In this document: positions 32,053 through 63,577 of the stretch, piece by piece
Layout of the letters: each line of letters starts with the position of its first letter
Position numbering within the stretch: position 1 is the first letter of the stretch
Assembly: GCA_009760855.2 (NCBI GenBank)
Contig: WPIO01000008.1
Coordinates: forward strand, 5,302,001 to 5,366,000
DNA from: Cristatella mucedo
Lineage: Eukaryota; Bryozoa; Phylactolaemata; Cristatellidae
DNA length: 64,000 nucleotides
Reading direction: 5' to 3'
Position numbers and translations under genes: made by a program
The notes under the pieces: generated by a model
Database searches by the model: none
What the model was told of the DNA's origin: nothing
What the model saw: the letters and a program-made list of their open reading frames with translations, nothing else

Positions 32053-32539
32053 CTAAGAATCTTAAAAAGCATGATGACGAACGATGCATGTCATGGGATC
32101 GATTCTAGTAGCAGGCAATAATGTTTGCCCACTGCAAGCGGAAGTGGCATCCGCTACGCCTGTACTGCCCACTAGATAAACGAGGTTGCTAATCAGCTAA
32201 CTTTTACTTTTAGTTTACTGGGGCTGCCCCCTCGGGCCCACAAACTTATCGCTAGCGCCCCAAACCTATTCTACGTAAGCGTGATTACGAACAAGTAGCA
32301 CGGGAAATCACCAGAGCATTAGCACAGAGTCTTAAGCGGCGAGTTCGACAGGTAGGACAAAACAGTAACGCAGGCGGATGGACGGAGTGCGATCGGACCG
32401 AGCGCGAGTTGTGGTTGAATGCCATGTTAGGACTAGGAATAGAGCTCACTAGGACTCAAAAAATTGTGAGCAGCCCATGCATAATTATCAGAAAAGTTGG
32501 CAGTGGTAGCCTCATAAACGAATGTGACTCAAAGCGGTC

Positions 32540-32668
32540 CTGCTTTGGCCCAGGGGTGAGGGGCTCGCCTTGAACGACAAAGGTCGTAAGCTCGAGCCCT
32601 ATGGTATATGTAAAGCACACAGATAGTGATTAAGGTCTCTCAAGGCGCTATACAAATGAATTATTTGC
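32540..32668 (+). mobile_element. tRNA-derived SINE (type B)
   Basis: 'TTTGGCCCAGGGGTGAGGGG', 'GGTCGTAAGCTCGAGCCC', and the LINE-like end 'GATAGTGATTAAGGTCTCTC' then 'GGCGCTATACAAATGAATTA'. Confidence 0.65.
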
Positions 32669-33337
32669 TTGTCGTGCGCGCGCGGCAATCGCTGCCATCA
32701 CCGCTAACCCTACGACCTGTAGGGCCCAGTACCGGCTCTACCCGGAAGTGGACGCAGGCGATCAGAGCGCCCTCTGCTGTCAAAAAGGGAGTTAAGTGAG
32801 CCCAACGACACACTCATCTAACACAAAATGCCCAAATTTACTTTTTGTAATGTTAATAAAAGGTATTTTGCCCACTCTTGTCAGATGATACGAGCCGTAG
32901 CAGCTACACTAATCCTGTGCCCCTCTCTCATGTGGGAGGTATTTTTGTACAATCGCCGTATGAACGAGGTACTTTACCGACGGTAGGTTTGTAAACGGCT
33001 TCGGCGCTGCTGGTCCAGTAGGCAATGGAGTAATGACGTGAAAGCGTAGATCCGTTTATGTGGATTAATGAAATTCATTCTTTACATAAGTATACTGAGT
33101 GGGTGTACCGCGAGTGACGCTTACCGGGTGGGGGGTTGGGACCGAGTGGCTTGAATTCTTTCGGTTCTAGTTACTAGCCCTCTGACATATCGCGGCTCGA
33201 ATAGGATAAGTTACGCTGAAATTGGATTGTTATCGCATGAATTGTGGAGTAAATAGCTCACTCCGAGTGACGTTTTTTTCCAACTCTCCGCTGGCCGCGG
33301 GAGATATCGTACTGCACTCGTTTTGGTCGAAATGTGT

Positions 33338-33453
33338 CTGCGTGCGTGCGTGCGTGTGGGTGCGTGCGTGTGTGTGCGTGCGTGTGTGTGTGTGTGGGTG
33401 CGTGTGTCTGTGTATGTGGGTGCACGCGTGGGTGGGTGGGTGCATGTGTGTGT

Positions 33454-33539
<86 letters not shown>

Positions 33540-33565
33540 GTGTGTGCGCGCGCGAGCGTGTGCGC
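33338..33565. repeat. GT-rich array with GCGT variants
   Basis: A pure GT block (about 33447-33532) is flanked by degenerate TGCG/GTGG units. Alternating purine-pyrimidine sequence of this length can adopt Z-DNA. It lies about 1.2 kb upstream of the ELAV coding start. Confidence 0.92.
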
Positions 33566-34752
33566 GTGTGCGCGCTCGTTCGCGCTTGGAGGTCGCGTAA
33601 TTTAGACCGATACCCCACCCCAAGACCTCTGCATCTGTGAGTTTAAGTGCCTTGTCATCCGAGATTTGCGCTGGATGTGATAGCAGTTTGGCAATGCCGG
33701 TCTCACTGTATTTTTAGAAGCTCAGTCTCATCGAGTTAGGCTGCACGCTCGCCCGGTCCGTTATTCTACCCAAACCCAATGTCTGCATTGATTTGCAGTG
33801 CCTTCGCGCTGCTATTAGCATGCTAGCAGTTTTATAGCCACTGTTACTGGGTGCATCGATCCTCAGTGTGCGATATCTTCCAATTTTCGCGTGCTTACGA
33901 ATAGCTGTCAGCTCTGTGCCTTCGGTTCCAGTGACCTAACGAACATCTCGCTCGCTACCACCAAAAGGACCCTTCAGGCAGTTACCACCGCGAAGAAGAA
34001 GAAAATTGCATCAGTTGGCTCGGAGCAGCTAAGGGACCGGCAGGCGATAGTCGTCGTAATCTGAGCGTGAGTAGGCAGCGAGAGCTGAGGATTCCTCCGA
34101 GGGCTGCACTCCTAATGCCACCCAATCGGTCCACGTCAGTCCCGATCGGCTGGTTTCTCGTCGCCCACACTTTCTATCTACAGTACGCGATTTCTCAGTG
34201 AGTCCGATGTGGTCCGATAGCCAGCCTTGTCTTGTGCGGCCAGGGTCGGCACGGGAGTCTGTCTGGCTGTGTCTGCTTTGAGACAGACCCAGCTGCCTAA
34301 AGGCAACTATCGTCTTAACCGTCCAATCCTGATCTGGCTAGCTTCGCGTGGTCTTAAATCGCTAGGCAGTGAGATGCCGCCATGTGAAGCAGGCATTTTC
34401 TTTTTACGGTTCTTGCCAGTCTGCTTTGCTCGGCTGCCGTAGTGCTGCGCAGGCCGTGGCTTTCATGGCTGTTTCGTTTTCTTAAGATGGCCTTTTCTCG
34501 CTGTGTGCACTCGCATTCAGTGAGCTCCACTGCGCTAGCAGGCGAACTCCAACCCAAAGCAGAGCGACCCCACTCTGCTTTGTGTCAATCTTCTGCTTTG
34601 GCCTTCGAGCTGCAGTTGTGCTGTCGGTCTGCATTGCCTTTTGCCGGCCGGTCGCTGCCTAGTTAGCATCTCAAGTGGTTCGTTTGCACCCGTGTCACTC
34701 GCAGGCTTAGGAGAGGCCTAGAGGTCTCGTGGACGACACGTTTTTTTGGCAG
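33566..34752 (+). other. Region upstream of the first ELAV coding exon
   Basis: Unique sequence without repeats, the only such stretch next to ELAV, so a reasonable place for its promoter and untranslated first exon. No TATA box or other core motif stands out. Confidence 0.35.
34741..34752 (+). promoter_or_regulatory. Probable 3' splice site before the first ELAV coding exon
   Basis: A run of seven T followed by GGCAG lies 29 nt before the coding start. This fits a splice acceptor joining an upstream untranslated exon to exon 1, as is common in Hu genes. Confidence 0.4.
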
Positions 34753-34764
34753 CTGAAGAAGTGC

Positions 34765-34779
34765 ATGCTTGTGGGTTGA
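34765..34779 (+). promoter_or_regulatory. Minimal upstream ORF before the ELAV start
   Basis: An ATG opens a four-codon reading frame closed by TGA two bases before the ELAV ATG. It lies in the presumed leader segment starting at 34753. Such a short frame ending next to the main start could dampen translation or allow reinitiation. Its function is inferred from position only. Confidence 0.4.
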
Positions 34780-34781
34780 AC

Positions 34782-55528
<20,747 letters not shown>

Positions 55529-56256
55529 GGGGCTTACATCTCGAGCGCGCCAGCGTGCTCGCGACTATGTAACGTTCGCTGCTGCCTTGCTAGGCAAGGA
55601 CGGCATTTTATTTCGCATTTTGGCACATCAGCTCGTGGCCGGCCGAAGCACCTTCTGACTTGTGTGATCAGGCAGCATACTGCCATCGAGGTGACTGCAG
55701 CCGCCCCTCCACTGCTGCTTAGCTGTCAGCGCCATTGGCTGCCGATGTGCCGTAGGCATTGTTGACTAGTGCCTGGTGTATTTTTCGTACAATATATACG
55801 TATATTTTACAAGGTCTGCGTGCCTTTGTCACACGTGCAATATGAGAATGCAGGAAACATATCATGGAGAACCCAGAGTTTGCCTTAGTGCCAACCCTGT
55901 TGGGACAGCAGTAAGACATAGACCTGCGGTCTATTCTGGAAGGCAGTGACTCATGCGTGTGCAGATTTATCGCTAGCTCATTTCTTGGTTACTAAGCGTC
56001 TGAGGAGGCTTGTTCATTCTGAGCAGAGATTTGTCAGCTGATTAAACACGGGCAGCTTGCTGTGCCGGATGCCAGTACAGCAAACAGTTGAATATGGCTC
56101 CTAGAGTGCTGCAGTGATTCGTGACTACACTACTGTTAACTTTTCGGCTTTTTCCATTATGACACAAGAGACACTCCCTGGGGTACGGCTTGGCGGCCAT
56201 AATCGTGTGATTGTCATTTAGGCGAACGCTGTCGAAGAAGCGTTGTGCTTCTCGAA

Positions 56257-56293
56257 GGTTTTGCATTCTGGCCTAGGGCCAGAATGCAAAACC
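56257..56293. repeat. Perfect 17-bp inverted repeat, 3-nt loop
   Basis: The arms 56257-56273 and 56277-56293 (GGTTTTGCATTCTGGCC and its complement) are separated by TAG. It lies 730 bp after the ELAV stop. Confidence 0.9.
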
Positions 56294-57414
56294 GTCTTTA
56301 GGTACCCCCCTTTGTTCGGGAACTGCTGAAGGGGGGGGGGGTTGAAAATACTCAAATTTATTCAGACATGCGAATCCCACGTTCGGCAAGGAATGTCGAT
56401 GAATAAGCTTCAGGATCAGCAACTTGTCTGGCGTCGGCGATACCCACACATACAAATGATGAAGGCGGTGGTTGAGCGGGATTTGGAGCCGTAAGACGAG
56501 CGCGTGACTTTACCTCGTCACGTTCGCTTTTTTCAAGCGTACTATTTATTTCGTTAGCTCTGGTTTCTCCCCTCCCCCATTTGTATACCCGTGCAACATC
56601 AATTGCATTATTACCCTACGTGCCCCGCGGTTTAAAATGTTCGGCTCGCTGTGAGAAATCCAGCGCTCGCCTGAGTTGAGTCAGCGTCGTATGATGGATG
56701 GCCAGGTCTCAGAGCAGTGGTCTGTCGCTGCGAAGTTCTGGCGGGGCTATTCCCGATGATCTCTCCCTGTTCCTGATATATCCAGCCCCTCTCAGACAAT
56801 GTATTCCCGCAACGTCGGATGTTATTTTCATACTGACAATATTTAAGTGTATTAATCATTCAACGTCGCAAGTAAGTGATTGAGTAAGAGCAAAGCGGGC
56901 ACGTGAGTTAGCTTATTGCACGTGTGATTAGGATCGACTGCACCGTATCTAGGAGAGCGTGGAGTTTTTCGCCGGAATGCAAGTGACGAGCTTAAAGGAT
57001 GCGGTTAGCCTCGGTATGTGTCAGTGGCAGAGGCCAGCTTTAGATGATGGAACAGAGCTCGCATTAAAGCTCTTTCCTCTTTGAACCGCGGCCAGGACTC
57101 AGATTAACAAGCAAGAATTTTTTTGCCAGAACATTAGAGAGTCGCTGATGCGTGACCTAAAATGTTAATGCCCAATGGAAGCAATTTCTTTTTCTTAATC
57201 GAAAATAAGTCAGATCCTAGCGATCCTGGCTGCTATCTAGCTGACAATTTTTCTAGCTTCTTTGGCAGCACGACTCGGAGAATCATATTTCACTTTTCCG
57301 GTAGCATCTTTCGTTAACGAGTCTTCAACCTCCGCTCTTTCCTCTACCTCAATTTCCAACTTGAAGCCTGTCCCAATCACGCTGTTCTCGAAGTGATCTT
57401 CAGCCTAAGAAGAC

Positions 57415-57482
57415 TAAAACAATAATAACAATGCATTCAGAGAACTGAACTATTTTCTAGGCACTATACAAATTTTAGTTAC
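57415..57482 (-). mobile_element. Family 1-type tail remnant
   Basis: 'AATAATAACAATGCATTCAGA' then 'TTTTCTAGGCACTATACAAA' is a short inverted LINE or SINE end. Confidence 0.45.
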
Positions 57483-58649
57483 TATTACTACTAGAAATAA
57501 TATTTAGGCCTTTTATATAGTCCTCCAAAGAGAGATTGATCTCTTATACAGAAGTTTTGAAACTCGCTGCACGGGAATCAATACTCAAGGGCTAGTGACA
57601 TACACGATATCAAGCGCATGCAACAGCAAGCAAGTTAGTGTCGTGTGTCGCAAGCGTGGCAGCTCCATTTTTCGCTCTTAACTAACAGCCCGAACTTATC
57701 GACGAACGTACCAGCCTCGTATAGCGCCCATATGGGCCCACTGGTTCCACGAATACGCAGCCGCTCCGTGCCTAACCAGCTGTCTGTCTGTCTGTCGGGA
57801 TTACGATCGCACTTGACCTACTGCGATTCCGCGAGGACAGAAAACTGCGCGAAAATCACCATGCGGTTATTCAACGAAAGTGGCTTATTAAATGGAAGCT
57901 GCATATCAAACGGAAGGCCGGTGCCGAGGAACGGCGGCGTCTAAACGCCGTCAACGCGCCCCTCGAATGCGAGAGGAAATGGCTCCGGGAACAGTCGCTT
58001 GCTCGCTAGCCTCACACGTCCCAGCGTAACGCACTGGGTCTCGCAAGAGTACAAGTACAAGTCACTAGAGTACCTTGGAGTACATGAAAACATTCGCATT
58101 CTTTTCCACAAAACGCTCCACCAATTAGGAATCGCAGCAGCAATAAATCGCAGTACGCTTTGAGGAAGCTGAATGGTATGCAGGCTTGTGTATAGCAACG
58201 GCGAAAACATTCCTCTGTGCCTGAAGCTCTTGCTGAACTCTCTTGAGATATTGTTAGCTTTCTCAATAAGTGAGCAAAAGCATTTTTTGTTCAAGATTCG
58301 CTATTAGAATTTAGACGCTCGCTCGACAAGGCTGCGTCTTATTAGCGTGCAGCGTTTTGAGCTAAAAGCGTTCTGAAAGCATGCCTATATATAAAAAGAC
58401 GTAAGAGCAGAATAGCGAGTTCAACCTTCAGGTGATCTAATGAGCTTTTTAAAAGCAAGTTAGAATTTTCTGCGTATGCAAGAACATTTTCTAGTTATTA
58501 AGTTCTCAGTTTTTGTGAGAGAAAATAAGCAGTTGATTTATTTCACATTCAATATAAAAAATGAAAAGGATTCGTGGAGACACTGCCTTGCAGGCACGGA
58601 TTCAGTAGCGTTAGCGCTACGAGAGACACCAGGCGCGTTCAATTAGCTA

Positions 58650-58690
58650 GATATATATATATATATACATTTATATGTATATATACCTAC
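58650..58690. repeat. TA-rich microsatellite
   Basis: Two short AT runs flank a TATATG segment. Confidence 0.75.
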
Positions 58691-58849
58691 TAATTAAAGC
58701 GAGAAAGCCCACCCGTCCCTCCATCGCGAGGCAAGATGGCGACCAGTACTTCCGTGAGTGACACGTAATAGACGTGTAATTTTGCTATTACTCAGCAGAG
58801 TGAGTCCACAGGCTGAGCTCTAGTGTATATACTAGATGTATAATTCGTT

Positions 58850-58945
58850 TGGACAGCGCCCTATGAGAACTTTATCTTTATCCAGACGCTTCACATAGTT
58901 TCACATAGGGCTCGAGCCCACGACCTCGGCGTCGAATGCCAAAAT
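58850..58945 (-). mobile_element. SINE type B, inverted, truncated
   Basis: 'GGACAGCGCCCTATGAGAAC', 'TATCCAGACGCTTCACAT' and 'GGGCTCGAGCCCACGACCTC' match the tail and B-box region; the head is lost. Confidence 0.6.
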
Positions 58946-58959
58946 TCGGGCTTGCATAG

Positions 58960-59600
58960 ATAGGCATACCACATTTAAATTGGTCCAAGCATTTTTGATA
59001 TCCCGTTTCGACTTCTGTAACTCACTACTTGCTGGTCTACTGGTCGGTGCACTCAGGCGCAGACAGTGAGTGAAAATATTCAAAACTCTGCAGCTTCGGC
59101 TCGTCTGTTGCGAGCAGCGAAGCGGCCACATCTCACCACTGGCCAGCACTGGCTTCCCTTCAGTATCAAATTTAGGGCCTGTCATTTACTTTTAGGTCGC
59201 TCCATTCTCTGGCGACGGCGAACCTATCAGACTACTCCACAATCGTAAAATCAATTGCTCTGACCCAAATCGCTAAGCCATACCTCGTACGAACCTCAAA
59301 ACCGTTGGAGACCGCGCCTTTAGTTCTTATGCTCCCAAGGCCTGAAACACACTACCGACGCACGTCACAACGTCCCTTGACATGACGCCATTTAAAAAGA
59401 AGCTTAAATGCAACTGTCTACGGCAGTTTGGTGGGTCGTTGTGATTCGTTCTTCGTGCTTTCCTGCTTGCACTATGCTCGCTGCTCGAGGATGTTCCCAT
59501 TAATCGTTTATGGTAATGGTAATGCTTTCTATGCAGCGTCTGTAAAGTGCCTAGAAAGAGATTCAGTTGTCAGATGGCGCTATACAAATTTTAATATTAT
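58960..59600 (+). mobile_element. LINE family 1, diverged 3' fragment
   Basis: ORF2 remnants ('RFDFCNSLLAGLL', 'HWLPFSIKF'-like, 'VGDRAFSSYAPKA'-like) lead to the tail 'AAAGTGCCTAGAAAGAGATT ... GGCGCTATACAAATTTTAAT'. It is more diverged than the copies at 1888 and 26628. It lies about 700 bp before the MEAK7-like exon. Confidence 0.7.
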
Positions 59601-59718
59601 TCTTATTATACTAGTATCAAATGCAATGACCTTGACCTCTGTCGTCAAAGATGAGCACCTAAGCCACTGGGACCAAACCAGGGCTAGGATTAGCTTCGTA
59701 ATGTGGAGCAACCGGAGA

Positions 59719-59755
59719 CATCCGGCCCATCGCTCAGTGAGCGATGGGCCGGATG
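59719..59755. repeat. Perfect 18-bp inverted repeat, 1-nt spacer
   Basis: The arms 59719-59736 and 59738-59755 (CATCCGGCCCATCGCTCA and its complement) are separated by a single G. It lies about 535 bp upstream of the MEAK7-like start. Confidence 0.9.
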
Positions 59756-60289
59756 AGCTCCGTAGTGAGGAGGACCAACCGGCGGATCTCTGCGGGGCGT
59801 CACCGTCACCCGAGGCTGGCCGACTGGCCGGCTGGCTGGGAGATCCGGCGCTCAAAGCGAGCGTTGCAAGCGTCGTGAACGAGCTCGCCGTCCCGCGGCA
59901 GGCGAACTGATGGCCACCGCCGCCACCGCTCGTCCAGGAAGGCCTGCGATGCCTCACCGAAAACCCCCGACCGGAGCTCGCCTCCGGCCCGCCGCCCGCC
60001 CCAGCCCTCTGCGGAGGTGAGCTGCCAGCGAGCGTAGGGGCCGACGCTCGCTCGCGGGCCGCGCCTCCCGGAGGTCGTCTGCTGAAGGCCGGAGCGGAAC
60101 TGGCGCCGCCCAGCTGCTGTGGCCTGCAGCGAGCGCTCGTCGCATTCGTCGACGCCTTCCTTGGGGTGGCGCGGCAGTTCGGGCCGGAGGTCAAAGGAGA
60201 CATCTCCGTCTTCGCGAGAGACCGCCGCCGACCGGCAGCCCTGCAGCGGAGCCCACCGGCAGACCTGCGGAGGAGCCGACCGAGTGAGC

Positions 60290-60424
60290 ATGGGTGCACA
60301 GGGCAGCAAAGGCTCAATGGCCAGCATGGCCGCGTTCGCTCCCGAGGAGCAGCAGAAAATCGAGGCGCTCTTCAGGGGCCTCGTCCTAAACGAAGGCGAC
60401 AAGTTCTCAGAGAAGAAGCTGCAG
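60290..60424 (+). CDS. MEAK7: First coding exon of a MEAK7/TLDC1-like gene
   Basis: Forty-five codons read 'MGAQGSKGSMASMAAFAPEE' then 'QQKIEALFRG' and end 'KFSEKKLQ' at a consensus GTGAGC donor in phase 0. Human MEAK7 begins MGNSRSR and has 'LPEEQAEIDQLFDAL' and 'FSLKALQ' at corresponding positions. Gly2 with Ser6 fits N-myristoylation, expected in this lysosome-associated mTOR-signalling protein. The frame is open upstream to an ATG at 60119, but the myristoylation start is preferred. The TLDc domain and all later exons were not found before 64000. Identity rests on one exon. Confidence 0.6.
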
Positions 60425-62457
60425 GTGAGCTGCCAGAGGCCGACTGAGGCGCTAGGACGCCGGCGCCGCCGTCGCTCTCGGCCCTCCCCCACCCGTCCTG
60501 CCGCCTCAACCTATCTCCCCCCTCTCTCTCTCTCTCTTCCTCTCTCACCCCGTCGCCCTCGGCCCTCTGCCCCTGCACTTCGCTCGCCAGCCCCTCTGCG
60601 GCCTCTCTCGCCGAGGTAGGTCGCCTGAGTGCGGCCGGGTGGCCGCTCGGCGAGCTCTCGCTGCCGGCCGCTTCTGCTGCTGCTGAGGCGTCCACGTGTT
60701 TGTTCGAAGCCGCCCTGCCCTGCCGCCGCCGCTGCTGCTATAGCTCCGGCTGCTGTGGCCGCGACTGCCGCTACTGCTCCGATGGCGGCTGCTGCTATTG
60801 CGGCTGCTACTGCGTCTGCGTCGGCTCGGCGCAGGTGGTGGCCGCATGCATCGCCCTGCAGACAGACACGATCTCGTGCCGCCGTCGAGCGGTCTCGCTG
60901 GCCCCTACACCTCCTCGCTGCACGCTCGAGAAGCCGCTGGCTCCAACGCTGCCGAGGGCAGCGATTTCGCTCAGCGCGCTCGTTCTGAGTCGCCGGCGGC
61001 TTACGCTCGTGCCCCCCAGGAGCGACCGGCGATCGCCAGCCGCTGTGGCGGCCGTGACGCGAGCGCGCTCATCGAGCGACGGCTGCCCCGTCTCAAAGGG
61101 CGTGGCGACCTCGTTTTCCCCTTGATCGTCGGACCCGGTTCACTACGGTAGCCATCCCCCGAAAGAGAATATGCCGGACCCAATACACCCGCTATACCCG
61201 AGCGTCGAGTCTCGGGGCGCCACGTGAGCGAGCGTGCGCTCGGGCGATGGGTGGAACCGTGGTGAACTGGCTCCGCCAACAGCCGCTGGTGTGAGCCGCG
61301 GCGCCGCGCCGCTCGGTACCAGCCGCGAAGGCTGAAATCTGAAGCCAGTTGTGACCAGCGCCAGCTCCAGTCATTGTGTGGGTCGCCGAAACGGGAGCAC
61401 CGCCCGCCCGCCCGAGGAGGCGGCGGCAGACGGGAGGCCGCTGCGGACGCGTCAACGACTGCGGTCGAGCTCGGCGTTTCACTCGTCTGCTGACGCTCGG
61501 CGACACCGAGAGAGACGATAAGAGAGTTCCATGCGCCTCCGAGAGACCTCGAAGCGGTGCAGCGCATGCCGGCCGCGCCAGCTCAGTAGCAGCCGGATGT
61601 TAGGAGGGCGGTGGCGAGCGTCCTACCGTCTCTCGGGCGCCGTGAAGTGCACTGCCAGTGTGGCCGAGCCGGCAGCCGGGCTCGAGCTCCACTCAGAGAC
61701 AGCGCCGCAGCACCTGCTGGTAGCCGTAGCGTCGCGAACAAGTTTCCGAGCTAGCGTCTCGATCGGTCGGCCGCGAGCGCTCTGGTAGGGGCTCGTAAAG
61801 CCGATGGCCGCTGCGCTGGTACGACCGCCACCGCTGGCTGCTGCTGCTGCTGCTGCCGTCGCCGCCCGAAAGCCCGCTTCTACGTGCTCTCCGGTCAGTC
61901 TGACCGGGACCGCGCCTGAGGGCGCAGTCCCGGTAGCCGCACGCTTGCCCGTCTTTATTACGGATTAACGACGCTCTCGCTCTCGCTCGGCCACGTGGCA
62001 TCGTCGGAGTATCGCTGCTTTCGGTAGCGGCGGGTGAGCCGGCGCCGCTTCGAGCGAACGAGCCCTCCTCCTCAGAGGAGGAGCAGCTGGCTCGGTGCCC
62101 TTCGCTGGGTCTAGTCGGCCGGCTTAGCGGAGCTGATGCGAAGAGAGGCTTGCAGCCTCTGGGTATTAACCCAGTGACGAGGCTGTCGAAGTTAAATGAC
62201 CCGGACGTGCGGATCGAGCGCTGCAGCAGGCCTAATTCCCTAAATCTGCGCAGTAGCGTGGCTCATTGCTCCCTTAGTGCACGCTAGAAATCCAGAGCTC
62301 GAGTAGTTACGCTAGAGCTACAAAGATCAAATAGAGGTCGTCTGACGTTCCCCGCTCGCGAGGCAATAATGTCGCCTGTGTGTCGCATGGGTCGTGGCTC
62401 AGCTGACCCCTGCGTTCGGCCGGGCTGGCTGTCATGGTGCGCGTGCGTCGACCGGCA
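60425..62457 (+). other. GC-rich intron 1 of the MEAK7-like gene
   Basis: The CpG-rich sequence around and after the first exon resembles a CpG-island promoter region. Many long open frames occur on both strands, expected from composition; none resembles the next MEAK7 segment or a TLDc domain. Confidence 0.4.
61903..61934. repeat. 14-bp inverted repeat with one mismatch, 4-nt loop
   Basis: ACCGGGACCGCGCC and GGCGCAGTCCCGGT pair except for one position around a TGAG loop. GC-rich region after the MEAK7-like exon. Confidence 0.8.
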
Positions 62458-62570
62458 TTAATAATAATAATGCACTTGATAAAGCGCCCTCAGAGAACTC
62501 AATCTCTCTCTAGGCGCTTTACATTTGCTGCAAATTTGCTGCATGGTTAGGGGTGACGTGCACAGGGTGG
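62458..62570 (-). mobile_element. LINE family 1 tail, inverted
   Basis: ATA repeats, 'CACTTGATAAAGCGCCCTCA', 'CTCTCTAGGCGCTTTACATT' and a short inverted 3' UTR piece ('GTGACGTGCACAGGGT'). Confidence 0.7.
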
Positions 62571-62863
62571 CTTTTGTGGCGGCAGCGGTTCGCAGCGTCT
62601 CGTTGCTGCCGCTCGCTGAGAAGCAAGAGGAGCCGACGGCGCCTCGGCGAGCCCCCACAACGAGCAGCCTCGCTTCGAGCTGGCGGTGCTACATTCGCTC
62701 GCGACGCTCGATGCTTGATTGGTGGGAGCTGCGGCGCTCGCTGGGCAGACCGCCGGCAATGTGCGAAAGCGGCAGTGGATTTTCCTGCGAACTCGTAAGG
62801 CGAACGGCAAGGCGTCCAGCCACTGCCCTCGTTAAGTCACGAAAAAGAGCCCGCACCGCGGCC

Positions 62864-63577
62864 GCTGACCGCTCTGGCTGGCTGACCGCTCTGGCTGGCT
62901 GACCGCTCTGGCTGGCTGACCGCTCTGGCTGGCTGACCGCTCTGGCTGGCTGACCGCTCTGGCTGGCTGACCGCTCTGGCTGGCTGACCGCTCTGGCTGG
63001 CTGACCGCTCTGGCTGGCTGACCGCTCTGGCTGGCTGACCGCTCTGGCTGGCTGACCGCTCTGGCTGGCTGACCGCTCTGGCTGGCTGACCGCTCTGGCT
63101 GGCTGACCGCTCTGGCTGGCTGACCGCTCTGGCTGGCTGACCGCTCTGGCTGGCTGACCGCTCTGGCTGGCTGACCGCTCTGGCTGGCTGACCGCTCTGG
63201 CTGGCTGACCGCTCTGGCTGGCTGACCGCTCTGGCTGGCTGACCGCTCTGGCTGGCTGACCGCTCTGGCTGGCTGACCGCTCTGGCTGGCTGACCGCTCT
63301 GGCTGGCTGACCGCTCTGGCTGGCTGACCGCTCTGGCTGGCTGACCGCTCTGGCTGGCTGACCGCTCTGGCTGGCTGACCGCTCTGGCTGGCTGACCGCT
63401 CTGGCTGGCTGACCGCTCTGGCTGGCTGACCGCTCTGGCTGGCTGACCGCTCTGGCTGGCTGACCGCTCTGGCTGGCTGACCGCTCTGGCTGGCTGACCG
63501 CTCTGGCTGGCTGACCGCTCTGGCTGGCTGACCGCTCTGGCTGGCTGACCGCTCTGGCTGGCTGACCGCTCTGGCTG
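62864..63577 (+). repeat. 17-bp satellite, 42 copies
   Basis: The unit GCTGACCGCTCTGGCTG repeats without visible change for 714 bp, which is exactly 42 units. Seventeen is not a multiple of three and TGA recurs in all frames, so it is not coding. Confidence 0.95.

Larger units (their letters stand above)
55529..58849. other. ELAV 3' flank and intergenic DNA
   Basis: No AATAAA follows the ELAV stop closely; AATATA near 55790 is the nearest weak variant. The rest holds an inverted repeat, a run of eleven G at 56330, a small LINE or SINE tail and otherwise unrecognised sequence with only short open frames. Confidence 0.4.

Noticed and set aside
33211-33640. Cys/Val and His/Thr-rich frames over the GT array
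   Set aside because: Pure microsatellite translation.
59580-60492. Minus-strand frames of more than 220 codons around the MEAK7-like exon
   Set aside because: Ser/Arg/Gly/Ala-rich, overlapping frames typical of CpG-rich DNA; no recognisable domain, and they run through LINE tail sequence.
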